A stretch of 64,000 nucleotides of DNA from Lachnospiraceae bacterium (GTDB lineage: Bacteria > Bacillota > Clostridia > Lachnospirales > Lachnospiraceae): contig FUZG01000004.1 of the NCBI GenBank assembly GCA_900168235.1, forward strand, positions 186,001 through 250,000, given 5' to 3'. The number at the start of each line of letters is the position of its first letter. Position 1 is the stretch's first letter. Below the pieces are notes generated by a model. That model was not told the origin of the DNA and searched no databases. It saw nothing but the letters and a program-made list of their open reading frames with translations. A program made the position numbers and the translations under genes. This document shows positions 1-8,315 of this stretch, piece after piece.

Positions 1-66
1 ATGATATATCTCTTCATAAGGAATCCCAAGTTCAGTTTCTGTTTCTTTCTCAATGTAAAAAGTCAT
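1..66 (-). CDS. ybeY: YbeY endoribonuclease, N-terminal fragment
   Basis: Only the first 22 codons lie inside the window. They read MTFYIEKETETELGIPYEEI, then Tyr-His, which resembles YbeY N-termini. The ATG at 66-64 follows a GGAGAA ribosome site and overlaps the end of the upstream HD gene by 17 bases, so translation is probably coupled. YbeY is a metal-dependent RNase needed for 16S rRNA 3'-end maturation and ribosome quality control. The gene order phoH, HD-domain gene, ybeY is standard in Firmicutes and is the main support. No catalytic His motif is visible because the gene leaves the window. Confidence 0.75.
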   Translation of the reverse strand, partial: MTFYIEKETETELGIPYEEIYH

Positions 67-1258
67 AATACAATTTTTCTCCAAGAAGTCTCTTTTCCAT
101 CTTCTCAAGATCACTGAGGGTCAGCCAGGACTCACGGATCTCGCGGGTTTTTAAGAGACTGTTGATAGTTTTTGCGATTATCACAGAGTATTCGGGTTTC
201 TGATCAGGGTGAGCGTGAAGCTCCTCATAGATAGCCGCCACCACGTGATCCGCCACAAAAACCACGGCAGTTTCACGGCTCATACGACATCCCGGAAGAC
301 TCCAGTACTCCTGCAGTGACTCAATGATCTCCTGCGGAAATTCGTCCTCTCTCACCATCGAAAGTGTCTTTTCCGCAAGCTGATTCTGGTCTCCGCGAAG
401 GACTCCGATCCTGTGATAATATGCTGTAACCTTCGCTTTCCTTCGGTCAGCACCGATCCTGTCAGCGATCCTGTCACTCAAATATGCTGTATGGATCGCT
501 CTTTCAAACTCGTGCTTCTCCTGCTTCTTAAACTTAAGCAAAAGAGAATACTCCGGGTCGTTAATCTCATCATAAAAATCATCTGCCTTAAATACAAGCT
601 CTTCACGTATTTTCGGCAAAAATATCAATACAACAATAAGATCCACGAATAGTCCGCAAAGCGGAAGAACTGCTATCTGCAGTGTAATCTTCACATTAAA
701 GAAGATGATCACTGCGGAATAAAGCACGATTGAAAGAATGAGCCATACAAATAACGGCGTATATTCGGTCTCTTTTCGCACTTTCAGACGGTTCTTCATG
801 ATAAAGGATAAGAGCAGGCTGTTAAAAAGTATCAAAAAGAAATAAGGTCCGCTCTCTGACAGTACGATCATGGAAATCATAGCCGACATCAGTGCAGCAG
901 CCGCACCTGCCGGAAATCCGTCAAGAAAAGTGATAAGGAGACACACCGCCGAAAAAGGAACGATGAACTCCGGAAGAAATCCCGATGCAAAGGACAGTAT
1001 CTGCAGTGCAAACACAGGATAAAAAATACGTCCCGGATAAAGATTTCCGTTCATGGGAATCGTACCTTCCTGATCCTCATTGTTTATAACGAGAAGAAAG
1101 ATACCTGTCGCAAGAAGGGACATTACAGCTCCCGGGATCGCAGCTCTTAACGGAAAACCATTATATAAAGACGTCGCAAGGATTCCCACCGCCGAGATCA
1201 CAAGTGTCAATATATTAAAAACTTTCCAGAGGATCTCCTGATTCTTATCTCTTTTCAT
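50..1258 (-). CDS. Truncated PgpH-like membrane protein with degenerate HD domain
   Basis: The 402-residue protein has about seven hydrophobic segments (residues roughly 12-215) followed by a cytosolic HD-like domain (about 240-400). Position between phoH and ybeY is where Firmicutes carry pgpH (yqfF), a 7TM-HD c-di-AMP phosphodiesterase of about 700-800 residues. This copy lacks the large extracellular 7TMR-HDED domain. The first HD histidine (H256) is present, but the HD pair expected in YYHDIG reads YYHRIG (H282-R283), and the usual HGT motif after it is missing. The later region RETAVVFVADHVVAA still matches the family (usually KETAI..LADSVEA). It overlaps phoH by 14 bases. By family knowledge it would be a c-di-AMP hydrolase; the missing metal ligands suggest a binding or regulatory role instead. 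Confidence 0.7.
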   Translation of the reverse strand: MKRDKNQEILWKVFNILTLVISAVGILATSLYNGFPLRAAIPGAVMSLLATGIFLLVINNEDQEGTIPMNGNLYPGRIFYPVFALQILSFASGFLPEFIVPFSAVCLLITFLDGFPAGAAAALMSAMISMIVLSESGPYFFLILFNSLLLSFIMKNRLKVRKETEYTPLFVWLILSIVLYSAVIIFFNVKITLQIAVLPLCGLFVDLIVVLIFLPKIREELVFKADDFYDEINDPEYSLLLKFKKQEKHEFERAIHTAYLSDRIADRIGADRRKAKVTAYYHRIGVLRGDQNQLAEKTLSMVREDEFPQEIIESLQEYWSLPGCRMSRETAVVFVADHVVAAIYEELHAHPDQKPEYSVIIAKTINSLLKTREIRESWLTLSDLEKMEKRLLGEKLYYDFLH

Positions 1259-2267
1259 GATATCCTCCGTTTTTCTTACGGAATCTGTGCGGACGTCTGT
1301 CTTTATTCTTTTCCTGATTCCTGTTTTCGTATTCTTCGTATGCCTTTACAATTTTCTGTACAAGAGGGTGACGCACCACATCCTTTGAAGTTAGATACAT
1401 AAAACCGATATCATCGATCCTGTGGAGAACCTTCTCTGCCATATCAAGACCGGACACAGCATCTACGGAAAGATCCTTCTGGGTCTTATCACCTGTGATA
1501 ACTGCCTTAGAACCGAATCCTATTCTTGTAAGGAACATCTTCATCTGAGCAGGAGTAGTATTCTGTGCTTCATCAAGGATGATATATGCATTATCAAGAG
1601 TACGTCCTCTCATGTAAGCAAGGGGAGCAACCTCGATAAGTCCCTTTTCCATATTCTTCTGAAATGCCTCGGCACCCATTATCTGGTACAGGGCATCATA
1701 CAGAGGTCTGAGATACGGGTCAACCTTGCTCTGGAGGTCTCCCGGAAGGAAACCGAGTTTCTCACCTGCCTCGATAGCCGGACGGGTGAGGATGATCCTG
1801 CTGACTTCCTCATTTTTAAAAGCTGTGATTGCCATAGCCATAGCAAGATATGTCTTGCCAGTACCGGCAGGACCGATACCGAAAACTATCATCTTGTCAC
1901 GGATTGCTTCCACATATTTCTTCTGACCAAGAGTCTTTGGCTTTACAGGCTTTCCCTGTACTGTATGACAAATGACCGTGTCATCGATCTCGCCAAGAGA
2001 TGCCGCACTGTTCTCCTCTTCAAGAGTTATTGCATAATCAACATTCTGCTCTTCGATCACATTTCCCCTTTCCGAAAGCTTCGCAAGCTCCATGAGAACA
2101 GTTCCTGCGCGCCTGATATTCAGCGCATCTCCTGTGATACGTACTTCTCCGTCACGAAGAACGATACTCACGTCATAACGTCCCTCGATCTTTTTTGCAA
2201 AAGAATCAAACTGACCAAAAATGTTTCTGATATGGTCAAGTCCTATATTCTTGATTGATTCAGTCAA
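1245..2267 (-). CDS. phoH: PhoH-family ATPase
   Basis: A 340-residue cytosolic P-loop protein with an N-terminal KH-like region (about 1-110) and the PhoH ATPase domain (about 115-320). Visible motifs are Walker A GPAGTGKT, the AYMRGRTLDNAYIILDEAQN block with the DEAQN Walker B, and ITGDKTQ. PhoH/YbeZ partners with YbeY in RNA metabolism, and both genes sit together here. The start is a TTG at 2267, chosen because a GGAGGGG ribosome site lies 8 bases upstream and the family begins there; no ATG fits. The C-terminus carries a basic tail (KDRRPHRFRKKNGG). The stop overlaps the next gene by 14 bases, indicating coupled translation. Confidence 0.93.
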   Translation of the reverse strand: MTESIKNIGLDHIRNIFGQFDSFAKKIEGRYDVSIVLRDGEVRITGDALNIRRAGTVLMELAKLSERGNVIEEQNVDYAITLEEENSAASLGEIDDTVICHTVQGKPVKPKTLGQKKYVEAIRDKMIVFGIGPAGTGKTYLAMAMAITAFKNEEVSRIILTRPAIEAGEKLGFLPGDLQSKVDPYLRPLYDALYQIMGAEAFQKNMEKGLIEVAPLAYMRGRTLDNAYIILDEAQNTTPAQMKMFLTRIGFGSKAVITGDKTQKDLSVDAVSGLDMAEKVLHRIDDIGFMYLTSKDVVRHPLVQKIVKAYEEYENRNQEKNKDRRPHRFRKKNGGYHEKR

Positions 2268-2285
2268 CAGGTTCCCCTCCAGTTT

Positions 2286-2729
2286 TTATTTATGATACGG
2301 TTCTTTATGTATGATACGGTATGATCTGTAGATCTGCTCCAAAAGAATGACCCGCATAAGCTGATGCGGAAATGTCATTTCAGAAAAACTGAGATGCATA
2401 TCAGCACGTTTTGATACCGACGGATCTATGCCGTCCGAACCGCCTATAACAAACTGAATATGACTGCATCCTGATATACCGAGTTGTTCAATTTTTTGTG
2501 ACAGCGCAACACTGTCAAGCATTTTTCCTTTAATCTCAAGACTTATGACATAGGCATCATCCGCGATCTTCGGCATCATTCTCTCTGCCTCGTGTGCCAT
2601 GTCAGGTCCATCTGCAACCTCTATTATTCTTAAACGGCAGTAACGCGACAACCGCTTTGAATACTCGGCTATCGCGTCTCTCCAGTACTTTTCTTTTAAT
2701 TTTCCGGCGCAAAGGATATCAATATTCAT
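2286..2729 (-). CDS. rlmH: 23S rRNA pseudouridine-1915 N3-methyltransferase RlmH
   Basis: RlmH is a small SPOUT (trefoil-knot) methyltransferase that uses S-adenosylmethionine to methylate pseudouridine 1915 in helix 69 of 23S rRNA. The protein is 147 residues, slightly shorter than the usual 155-160. It shows the start MNIDILCAGKLKEKYW, the knot motif FVIGGSDGID and the C-terminal LLEQIYRSYRIIHKEPYHK that are diagnostic of the family. A GAGGAG ribosome site precedes the ATG. It lies 18 bases before phoH and 2 bases after the zinc-ribbon gene on the same strand, inside a ribosome-maturation operon. Confidence 0.95.
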   Translation of the reverse strand: MNIDILCAGKLKEKYWRDAIAEYSKRLSRYCRLRIIEVADGPDMAHEAERMMPKIADDAYVISLEIKGKMLDSVALSQKIEQLGISGCSHIQFVIGGSDGIDPSVSKRADMHLSFSEMTFPHQLMRVILLEQIYRSYRIIHKEPYHK

Positions 2730-2731
2730 CC

Positions 2732-3571
2732 TTACTCCTCTTTTAAATCATCATCAACAGATTCAAGTACTTCTTCTGCTTCTTCATCATCGTCCTCGAA
2801 GACTTCGTCTTCATCTTCGTCGTCTTCATAAAGTTCCTGATAAAGATCATCGATAATGTACTCAAGAAATGCAGGATCGAGATCCATAAATCTCTTTGAG
2901 ATCACTGCTTTCATAACGTGCGTTCTTGCGTAATATTCATCCGCATTGAGCGCACCAGAACCGCTGAACGCCAATTCATCGAGCGATTCAGCATCGTAAT
3001 TGTCTGTAAAAAACTTTTCGATCTCGTCGATCTTCTCCTGCTCGCGCTCAGCCTCCTGCATAAGAGGTGTAACACGCATAAGGGAACGTATTCCCGTGAT
3101 AAGGAAGATCAGGAAAAGCACACCCATTGTGCCATAAGTGATAAACATTCCGGGACCGCCTATGGAAATAGGCACAACACCCAGAACACAAAGAAGCAGG
3201 CCGCCTATACCGATAGCACCTACTCCAACCAGAGTATAGCCGGAGGACTGAACATCATTAACCTTGTCTGCAGCAGTTCTGTACGGCTTGTGTGACGCCT
3301 CCTCTATTGCTTCGCTGACCTCTGTCATATTGAGGTCTTCCACCGCATTTATCAGATCGCGCTCACTTAAACCCTTTGCCATTGCCCTTTCCAGGATTTC
3401 TTCCCGGCTCAGGCCGCTATCCTCAAGCACATCCTGTTCTCCGTCAAGCACCTTTGCTGTAAGTTCATCGGCATCCACTCCCTCCGGCAGTTCATCTACC
3501 AGTGGAATGTGACAATAGGCACATTCTGTAAAACCATCTCGATACTCAAGTCCGCATTTAGGACAAAACAT
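2732..3571 (-). CDS. Zinc-ribbon membrane protein of unknown function
   Basis: A 279-residue protein whose N-terminus carries a zinc ribbon (MFCPKCGLEYRDGFTECAYC, two CxxC knuckles at about residues 3-6 and 17-20). A predicted soluble stretch follows, then two hydrophobic segments (about 113-135 and 140-160), and a cytosolic C-terminal region ending in a very acidic tail dominated by Glu and Asp (about 245-279). I do not recognise an enzymatic motif. The architecture resembles small zinc-ribbon membrane proteins common in Clostridia. Its stop is 2 bases from rlmH, so it is probably the first gene of that operon. Upstream lies an unexplained inverted repeat at 3617-3692. Confidence 0.75.
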   Translation of the reverse strand: MFCPKCGLEYRDGFTECAYCHIPLVDELPEGVDADELTAKVLDGEQDVLEDSGLSREEILERAMAKGLSERDLINAVEDLNMTEVSEAIEEASHKPYRTAADKVNDVQSSGYTLVGVGAIGIGGLLLCVLGVVPISIGGPGMFITYGTMGVLFLIFLITGIRSLMRVTPLMQEAEREQEKIDEIEKFFTDNYDAESLDELAFSGSGALNADEYYARTHVMKAVISKRFMDLDPAFLEYIIDDLYQELYEDDEDEDEVFEDDDEEAEEVLESVDDDLKEE

Positions 3572-3616
3572 TACAATCCTCCAGTTATCATTGAGAAATC
3601 TCTTCTCAGTATTTTT

Positions 3617-3692
3617 ATGATGCGAGGGTCAAAAGAAACAAATCCGCTGTTATTTTACAAAGAGAATTTAACCCTTAAGACCCTTGCATCAT
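3617..3692. repeat. Long inverted repeat between nfnB and the zinc-ribbon gene
   Basis: ATGATGCGAGGGTC at 3617-3630 and GACCCTTGCATCAT at 3679-3692 form a 14-bp stem (one G-T wobble when read as plus-strand RNA) around a 48-base loop. On the plus strand the right arm is followed by a T-rich run (3693-3707), as in an intrinsic terminator, but no plus-strand gene is visible upstream. On the minus strand, where both flanking genes run, no T-run follows. It may be a repeat element or a structured leader. No protein is encoded here. Confidence 0.5.
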
Positions 3693-3704
3693 TTTTTTAT
3701 TATT

Positions 3705-5102
3705 TTAGTGTGTGCTCAGATACTCATCAATACCCTTTGCAGCAGCCTTTCCTGCGCCCATTGCGAGGATAACTGTTGCAGCACCTGTAACTGCGTCACC
3801 GCCTGCATAAACTGCTTCTTTGCTGGTAGCGCCTGTTGTATCGTCAGCTACGATACACTTTCTCCTGTTGATCTCAAGACCCTTTGTTGTGCTGGAGATC
3901 AGCGGGTTCGGGCTTGTTCCAAGAGACATGATAACAGTATCACACTCTATCTCGTACTCAGAACCGGGAACCTCTACAGGCTTTCTTCTGCCGGATTCAT
4001 CGGGCTCGCCAAGCTCCATCTTAATGATCCTGATACCCTTTACCCAGCCGTTCTCATCCTCAAGGATTTCTGTCGGGTTCTGGAGAAGATCAAAAATGAT
4101 GCCCTCTTCCTTAGCGTGATGAACTTCCTCTGCTCTTGCAGGAAGCTCTGCCTCAGAACGACGATATACAACATGAACCTCAGCGCCGAGACGAAGTGCA
4201 GTACGTGCAGCATCCATAGCAACGTTACCGCCGCCGACTACTACGACCTTCTTGCCGCGTGCGATCGGTGTATCGTAATCATCTCTGTAAGCCTTCATAA
4301 GGTTATTTCTTGTAAGGAACTCATTTGCAGAGTAAACGCCGAGAGCCTGCTCACCCGGGATACCCATGAATCTGGGAAGACCTGCACCGGAGCCAACATA
4401 TACTGCATCAAAACCTTCATCTGTGAGAAGAGAATCGATAGTTGTTCCCTTACCGATAACAACGTCAGTCTCGATCTTTACGCCAAGAGCCTTAACATTA
4501 TCAACTTCCGGCTGAACAACCTTGTCCTTCGGAAGACGGAACTCAGGAATACCATAAACAAGAACGCCGCCTGCCTTGTGAAGAGCCTCGAAGATAGTTA
4601 CATCGTAACCCATCTTTGCAAGATCTCCTGCGCATGTGAGACCGGAAGGACCTGAACCGATAACAGCAACCTTCTTGCCCTTCTTCTCAGCATTAACAAC
4701 CGGCTTTACGCCGTTTTCACGAGCCCAGTCAGCTACGAATCTCTCGAGCTTACCGATAGAAACAGCTTCGCCCTTGATACCGCGTACGCACTGACCCTCA
4801 CACTGAGACTCCTGAGGACATACACGTCCACAGACAGCCGGAAGGGCGCTGGACTCACCGATGATCTCAGAAGCCTTTTTGAAATCACCCTCTTTTACAG
4901 CCTGAATGAAGCCCGGGATATTGATAGAAACGGGACATCCTGCTACACAGCGGGCATTTTTACAGTTAAGGCATCTTGTAGACTCAGCCTGAGCTTCTTC
5001 CTGGTTATAACCCAGACAAACCTCGTCAAAATTAGTTGCACGAACTTTCGGTTCCTGCTCACGGACCGGAACCTTCTTCATTACATCAACTTCAATCGCC
5101 AT
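3705..5102 (-). CDS. nfnB: NfnB / GltA-family NADPH-binding flavoprotein subunit
   Basis: A 465-residue homologue of the glutamate synthase small subunit (GltD/GltA). The N-terminus has the cysteine clusters for two [4Fe-4S] centres (CLNCKNARCVAGCPVSINIPG and CGRVCPQESQCEGQC). An FAD-binding Rossmann motif VIGSGPSGLTCAGDLA and a second nucleotide motif VVVGGGNVAMDAARTALRLGA follow, and the end has the FAD motif VYAGGDAV. It lies 80 bases after nfnA and no large glutamate synthase subunit gene is nearby. That pairing is typical of NfnAB, the cytosolic electron-bifurcating transhydrogenase that couples ferredoxin and NADH oxidation to reduction of two NADP+. Function as a stand-alone glutamate synthase subunit is the alternative. 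Confidence 0.9.
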   Translation of the reverse strand: MAIEVDVMKKVPVREQEPKVRATNFDEVCLGYNQEEAQAESTRCLNCKNARCVAGCPVSINIPGFIQAVKEGDFKKASEIIGESSALPAVCGRVCPQESQCEGQCVRGIKGEAVSIGKLERFVADWARENGVKPVVNAEKKGKKVAVIGSGPSGLTCAGDLAKMGYDVTIFEALHKAGGVLVYGIPEFRLPKDKVVQPEVDNVKALGVKIETDVVIGKGTTIDSLLTDEGFDAVYVGSGAGLPRFMGIPGEQALGVYSANEFLTRNNLMKAYRDDYDTPIARGKKVVVVGGGNVAMDAARTALRLGAEVHVVYRRSEAELPARAEEVHHAKEEGIIFDLLQNPTEILEDENGWVKGIRIIKMELGEPDESGRRKPVEVPGSEYEIECDTVIMSLGTSPNPLISSTTKGLEINRRKCIVADDTTGATSKEAVYAGGDAVTGAATVILAMGAGKAAAKGIDEYLSTH

Positions 5103-5182
5103 GAGAATTTCTCCTTATTGTCAAACGACTGAACAATTTTCAGCCGAACCAAATATCAATAATTTATGACGGAAAACCGCTA

Positions 5183-6070
5183 TTATGAGCAGTGACCGCA
5201 TCCGCCGTGGTGAGTATCACCTTCCTTAGCGGCAAGATAAGCTCTTCCTTCTTCAGTCTTATAAAGAGCCATACGTTTCATGGCAGAATCAAAGTCTACC
5301 TTTGATGCATCAAATTCAGGACCATCAACACATGCAAACTTAACTTCATCGCCAACGATCAGACGGCATGCTCCGCACATACCTGTACCATCGACCATGA
5401 TAGGATTCATGGAAACGATAGTATGGATACCTGCAGCAAGTGCAGTCTTTGCAGCGAACTTCATCATGATCATAGGACCGATAGCAACACAGAGGTCATA
5501 GTGACGGCCTTCTGCGATAAGCTCATCCATCACACTTGTTACCATACCCTTGTGCTTGTAGGAACCATCGTCTGTTGTAAGGAAATAGTGCTCTCCGCCG
5601 ACTTCCTCAAACTCCTTCTCCATGATAAGAGTATCCTTGCACTTTGTACCGATAACAACATCAAACTCAATGCCGTGCTCTTTACACCACTTAACCTGAG
5701 GATAAACAGGTGCAGTTCCGAGACCGCCGCCGACAAAAAGAACCTTCTTCTTTCTAACTTCCTCGATAGGAGCTGTGCAAAGCTCTGAAGGTACACCAAG
5801 AGGGCCTACGATATCAGCGAAGTAGTCTCCGGTCTTGTACTGTGCAATCTTCAGTGATGAAGCTCCGATAATCTGCATTGTAATCGTTACAGTACCCTTT
5901 TCACGATCATAATCACTGATTGTGAGAGGTATTCTCTCAGAAGTTTCATCCGCACGAACAATAACGAACTGTCCGGGGAGGCATGAATGCGCGATACGCG
6001 GCGCTTCTACGATCTGCTGACAGATATTTTCGCAGAGCATCTCCGCCTTCAAAATTTTGAACATAGCCAC
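5183..6070 (-). CDS. nfnA: NfnA, ferredoxin:NADP+ oxidoreductase alpha subunit
   Basis: A 295-residue member of the dihydroorotate dehydrogenase electron-transfer subunit family. It contains the FAD-binding RIPLTISDYD segment, an NAD(P)-binding part (FVGGGLGTAPVYPQVK), and the C-terminal [2Fe-2S] segment DGTGMCGACRLIVGDEVKFAC. It ends in a His/Cys-rich tail (GDTHHGGCGHCS). In Clostridia this subunit carries the bifurcating-complex FAD and [2Fe-2S] cluster that oxidise NADH, while NfnB handles NADP and ferredoxin. Sulfide dehydrogenase is the older name for the same family. It is the first gene of a two-gene unit with a good promoter at 6161-6189. Confidence 0.88.
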   Translation of the reverse strand: MAMFKILKAEMLCENICQQIVEAPRIAHSCLPGQFVIVRADETSERIPLTISDYDREKGTVTITMQIIGASSLKIAQYKTGDYFADIVGPLGVPSELCTAPIEEVRKKKVLFVGGGLGTAPVYPQVKWCKEHGIEFDVVIGTKCKDTLIMEKEFEEVGGEHYFLTTDDGSYKHKGMVTSVMDELIAEGRHYDLCVAIGPMIMMKFAAKTALAAGIHTIVSMNPIMVDGTGMCGACRLIVGDEVKFACVDGPEFDASKVDFDSAMKRMALYKTEEGRAYLAAKEGDTHHGGCGHCS

Positions 6071-6160
6071 TTTCTCCTATTCTATATGCTTGTGCCGCCT
6101 CATTGCGTCCTGCATTTTACATGCCTGAACCGGTACTTAAAATCCGGCGCACATGTACAT

Positions 6161-6189
6161 ATTTTAATTCAAGCCTGTAAAAAGTGCAA
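6161..6189 (-). promoter_or_regulatory. Promoter of nfnAB
   Basis: On the minus strand TTGCAC (6189-6184), a 17-base spacer and TAAAAT (6166-6161) form a near-consensus sigma-A promoter. It leaves a leader of roughly 85 bases before nfnA. The remaining intergenic bases 6190-6253 hold nothing recognisable. Confidence 0.7.
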
Positions 6190-6253
6190 TGATTCCAGCC
6201 CAAGATACGCAAATATTTTTTATCAATTTAAAGTATCAAAGTGCATACCGATA

Positions 6254-8023
6254 TTAATGCACCACTACCCTGTTTTTGCCATTTTCCTTTGCGTCATAAA
6301 GAGCCTCGTCCGCTCTGGAAAACAGTTCATCGAAGGACTCTCCTGCACGGAACTCTGTGAGACCGATACTCAGTGTCTTCTTTCCCACTTCATCGAAATC
6401 CATCTTTTCGACTGTCGAACGTATCCGTTCCATGCAATTTTTTGCATCATCAAGAGTGATATCAGGCAGCAGGATGAGAAATTCTTCGCCGCCCCATCGT
6501 CCTAAAAGTCCCTTTTCGACCTTATTTACTTCTGTATCCATAACACCCGCGATCTGACTCAGGACCATATCACCCGCAGCGTGTCCATATGTATCATTAA
6601 CCTTTTTGAAATCATCAATATCAAGTATAGCCACCATCACAACTTTCTTATTCTGCTGTGCACGGTTTATGGCTTTTCTTGCAAGCTTCTCTATCTTTCT
6701 GCGATTGTAAATACCGGTAAGCTCGTCCGTATCAGCTATTTTTCTGAGCTCAGCGTTGGCTTCGCGAAGCTCTGCAGAAGTTACATTTATAAACGTTGCC
6801 AGCCTGCGGACCATGGAAATCTGCCCATGCATCTTTTCAACCTCTGATGCTTCGATGACTTTTTCTGTGTCATCTACAGGATGAAGCTTCACCGCAGGAC
6901 CTTCCCGCATGGCTACGGCAATGAGCGTCACATGATGCTCGATCAGGTAGTTATCCATACGCATGATCTCACCGCTGGAATAAAATCCTGCTGTAGGCGC
7001 AAGCCCGGCAAAAGGAAATGTCTCCTTGTTTATGAGATGCTTCCAGTAAAGACGGCGTACTCCGCAGGAATAAAGAAAGATGCCTTCCGGAGAGAACTTT
7101 TCAAGCTCACGGCGCATCGCCGTAACATCCCCCCGAATCACTTCCGGATCACCGTAGGAGAGATTCACCGTAGAACATTTTTCTACATCTGCAGCGAGGA
7201 GAATAGAACCATCCTCTCTCCGGCATGAAAAAGGAAGTCTAAGAACCTCGAAACCATGCTGATGAGACATGATAGGAAATTCAAGAATATTAGAAAAGAA
7301 GTCATCATCCGCCTGAATATCCAGATATTTGCTGTAAACATCGCCCGCCGGCTTAAAATCAAGCTCAAAAAGACGTCTTCCCTCGATACGTGTTACTCTG
7401 AGATCACGCCCAAGCGGCTTCCAGCCTATGGCATGACGTATATCGATATGAAGATCGTCTCCCTTATAAATAACAAGTGCAATCGCATCAGGGATCACCC
7501 TGTCATGGTCAAGGACAAACGTCTCCGGTCTGTCAATCTGCTCGTTGGCACTTCCGCCGCCAAAAACAGGTATTCCGGCACGGCATTTTTCAACTTCGTT
7601 AAGAATTTTATGGCAGTTTATCGTCTTAAGCGTAACAAAAGTCTCCGCCGCCGCAATATTTGGAACCGAATCTATCGCTTCCCTTATCTCGGCGCCGATC
7701 GTAGATTCCTGTCCCGGTTCACACGGGAATAATCTGACCTCAATATCCGTTGACTTAAAAATAGAGACGGACATGACGAGACCCGGATCTGCAAGATGAC
7801 CGTCACAGATATCTCCGTTCGTACTGGTTCCGACAATATGCGCGTCAGGAAGTTCTTTCAAAATTGCGCCTTGTACTTCACGGATCATTTTTTCATCACT
7901 GCGCATGGAAAAAAGGTGAAAAAGCACTGACCTGACCTCATGACGGCCGATCCATTCTTTCACCTCAGATAACGCCGGCAGCACCTCTAAGGTTTTTCTG
8001 ATCTCATAATTAAACTGCTTCAT
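6254..8023 (-). CDS. FIST-domain diguanylate cyclase
   Basis: A 589-residue cytosolic protein with FIST_N (about 30-225) and FIST_C (about 230-380) sensory domains and a C-terminal GGDEF domain (about 430-589). The GGDEF domain has DELTGIYNRR, DIDDFKKVNDTYGHAAGD and the active-site loop GRWGGEEF, so it should make cyclic di-GMP. The RxxD product-inhibition site expected just before the loop reads VEKG, so feedback inhibition is probably absent. FIST domains are thought to bind small ligands, possibly amino acids. No transmembrane segment or signal peptide is visible. The start at 8023 follows an AAGG site. It is monocistronic and divergent from xpt. Confidence 0.92.
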   Translation of the reverse strand: MKQFNYEIRKTLEVLPALSEVKEWIGRHEVRSVLFHLFSMRSDEKMIREVQGAILKELPDAHIVGTSTNGDICDGHLADPGLVMSVSIFKSTDIEVRLFPCEPGQESTIGAEIREAIDSVPNIAAAETFVTLKTINCHKILNEVEKCRAGIPVFGGGSANEQIDRPETFVLDHDRVIPDAIALVIYKGDDLHIDIRHAIGWKPLGRDLRVTRIEGRRLFELDFKPAGDVYSKYLDIQADDDFFSNILEFPIMSHQHGFEVLRLPFSCRREDGSILLAADVEKCSTVNLSYGDPEVIRGDVTAMRRELEKFSPEGIFLYSCGVRRLYWKHLINKETFPFAGLAPTAGFYSSGEIMRMDNYLIEHHVTLIAVAMREGPAVKLHPVDDTEKVIEASEVEKMHGQISMVRRLATFINVTSAELREANAELRKIADTDELTGIYNRRKIEKLARKAINRAQQNKKVVMVAILDIDDFKKVNDTYGHAAGDMVLSQIAGVMDTEVNKVEKGLLGRWGGEEFLILLPDITLDDAKNCMERIRSTVEKMDFDEVGKKTLSIGLTEFRAGESFDELFSRADEALYDAKENGKNRVVVH

Positions 8024-8240
8024 AAATCTTACCTTCTATTAACACGAACAGAATATTCCACACATTCTGTAATAGTTCTACGGACGATTTTGAATGTATA
8101 CAATAAATAATTATACACATTTTATGCGCTCGAAATTATTAACAAAGCATTAATTATGTCAAATCCGTTTGACTATGGTATAAGTTTATCATTGTACAGA
8201 CATAAATACAATAAAGCCCGTCATTTTTGTGCCAATATCG

Positions 8241-8307
8241 TTGTAGAATTTTTCTGTAAAATAGGTTATAATAAGCCCATGTTTTATAACTTTTTACCAA
8301 ACGGAGG
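8241..8307 (+). promoter_or_regulatory. xpt promoter and ribosome site
   Basis: A perfect TATAAT (8267-8272) lies 43 bases before xpt; the best upstream hexamer, TTGTAG at 8241-8246, sits at a long 20-base spacing, so the -35 is uncertain. GGAGG at 8303-8307 is the ribosome site. The 292-base region 8024-8315 contains no purine riboswitch that I can recognise, although xpt genes often have one. It must also hold the promoter of the FIST gene, which I could not place. Confidence 0.5.
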
Positions 8308-8315
8308 ACGATGAC

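Noticed and set aside
8150-8315. A purine riboswitch ahead of xpt
   Set aside because: The conserved loop bases and three-way junction pattern of the purine aptamer could not be found.
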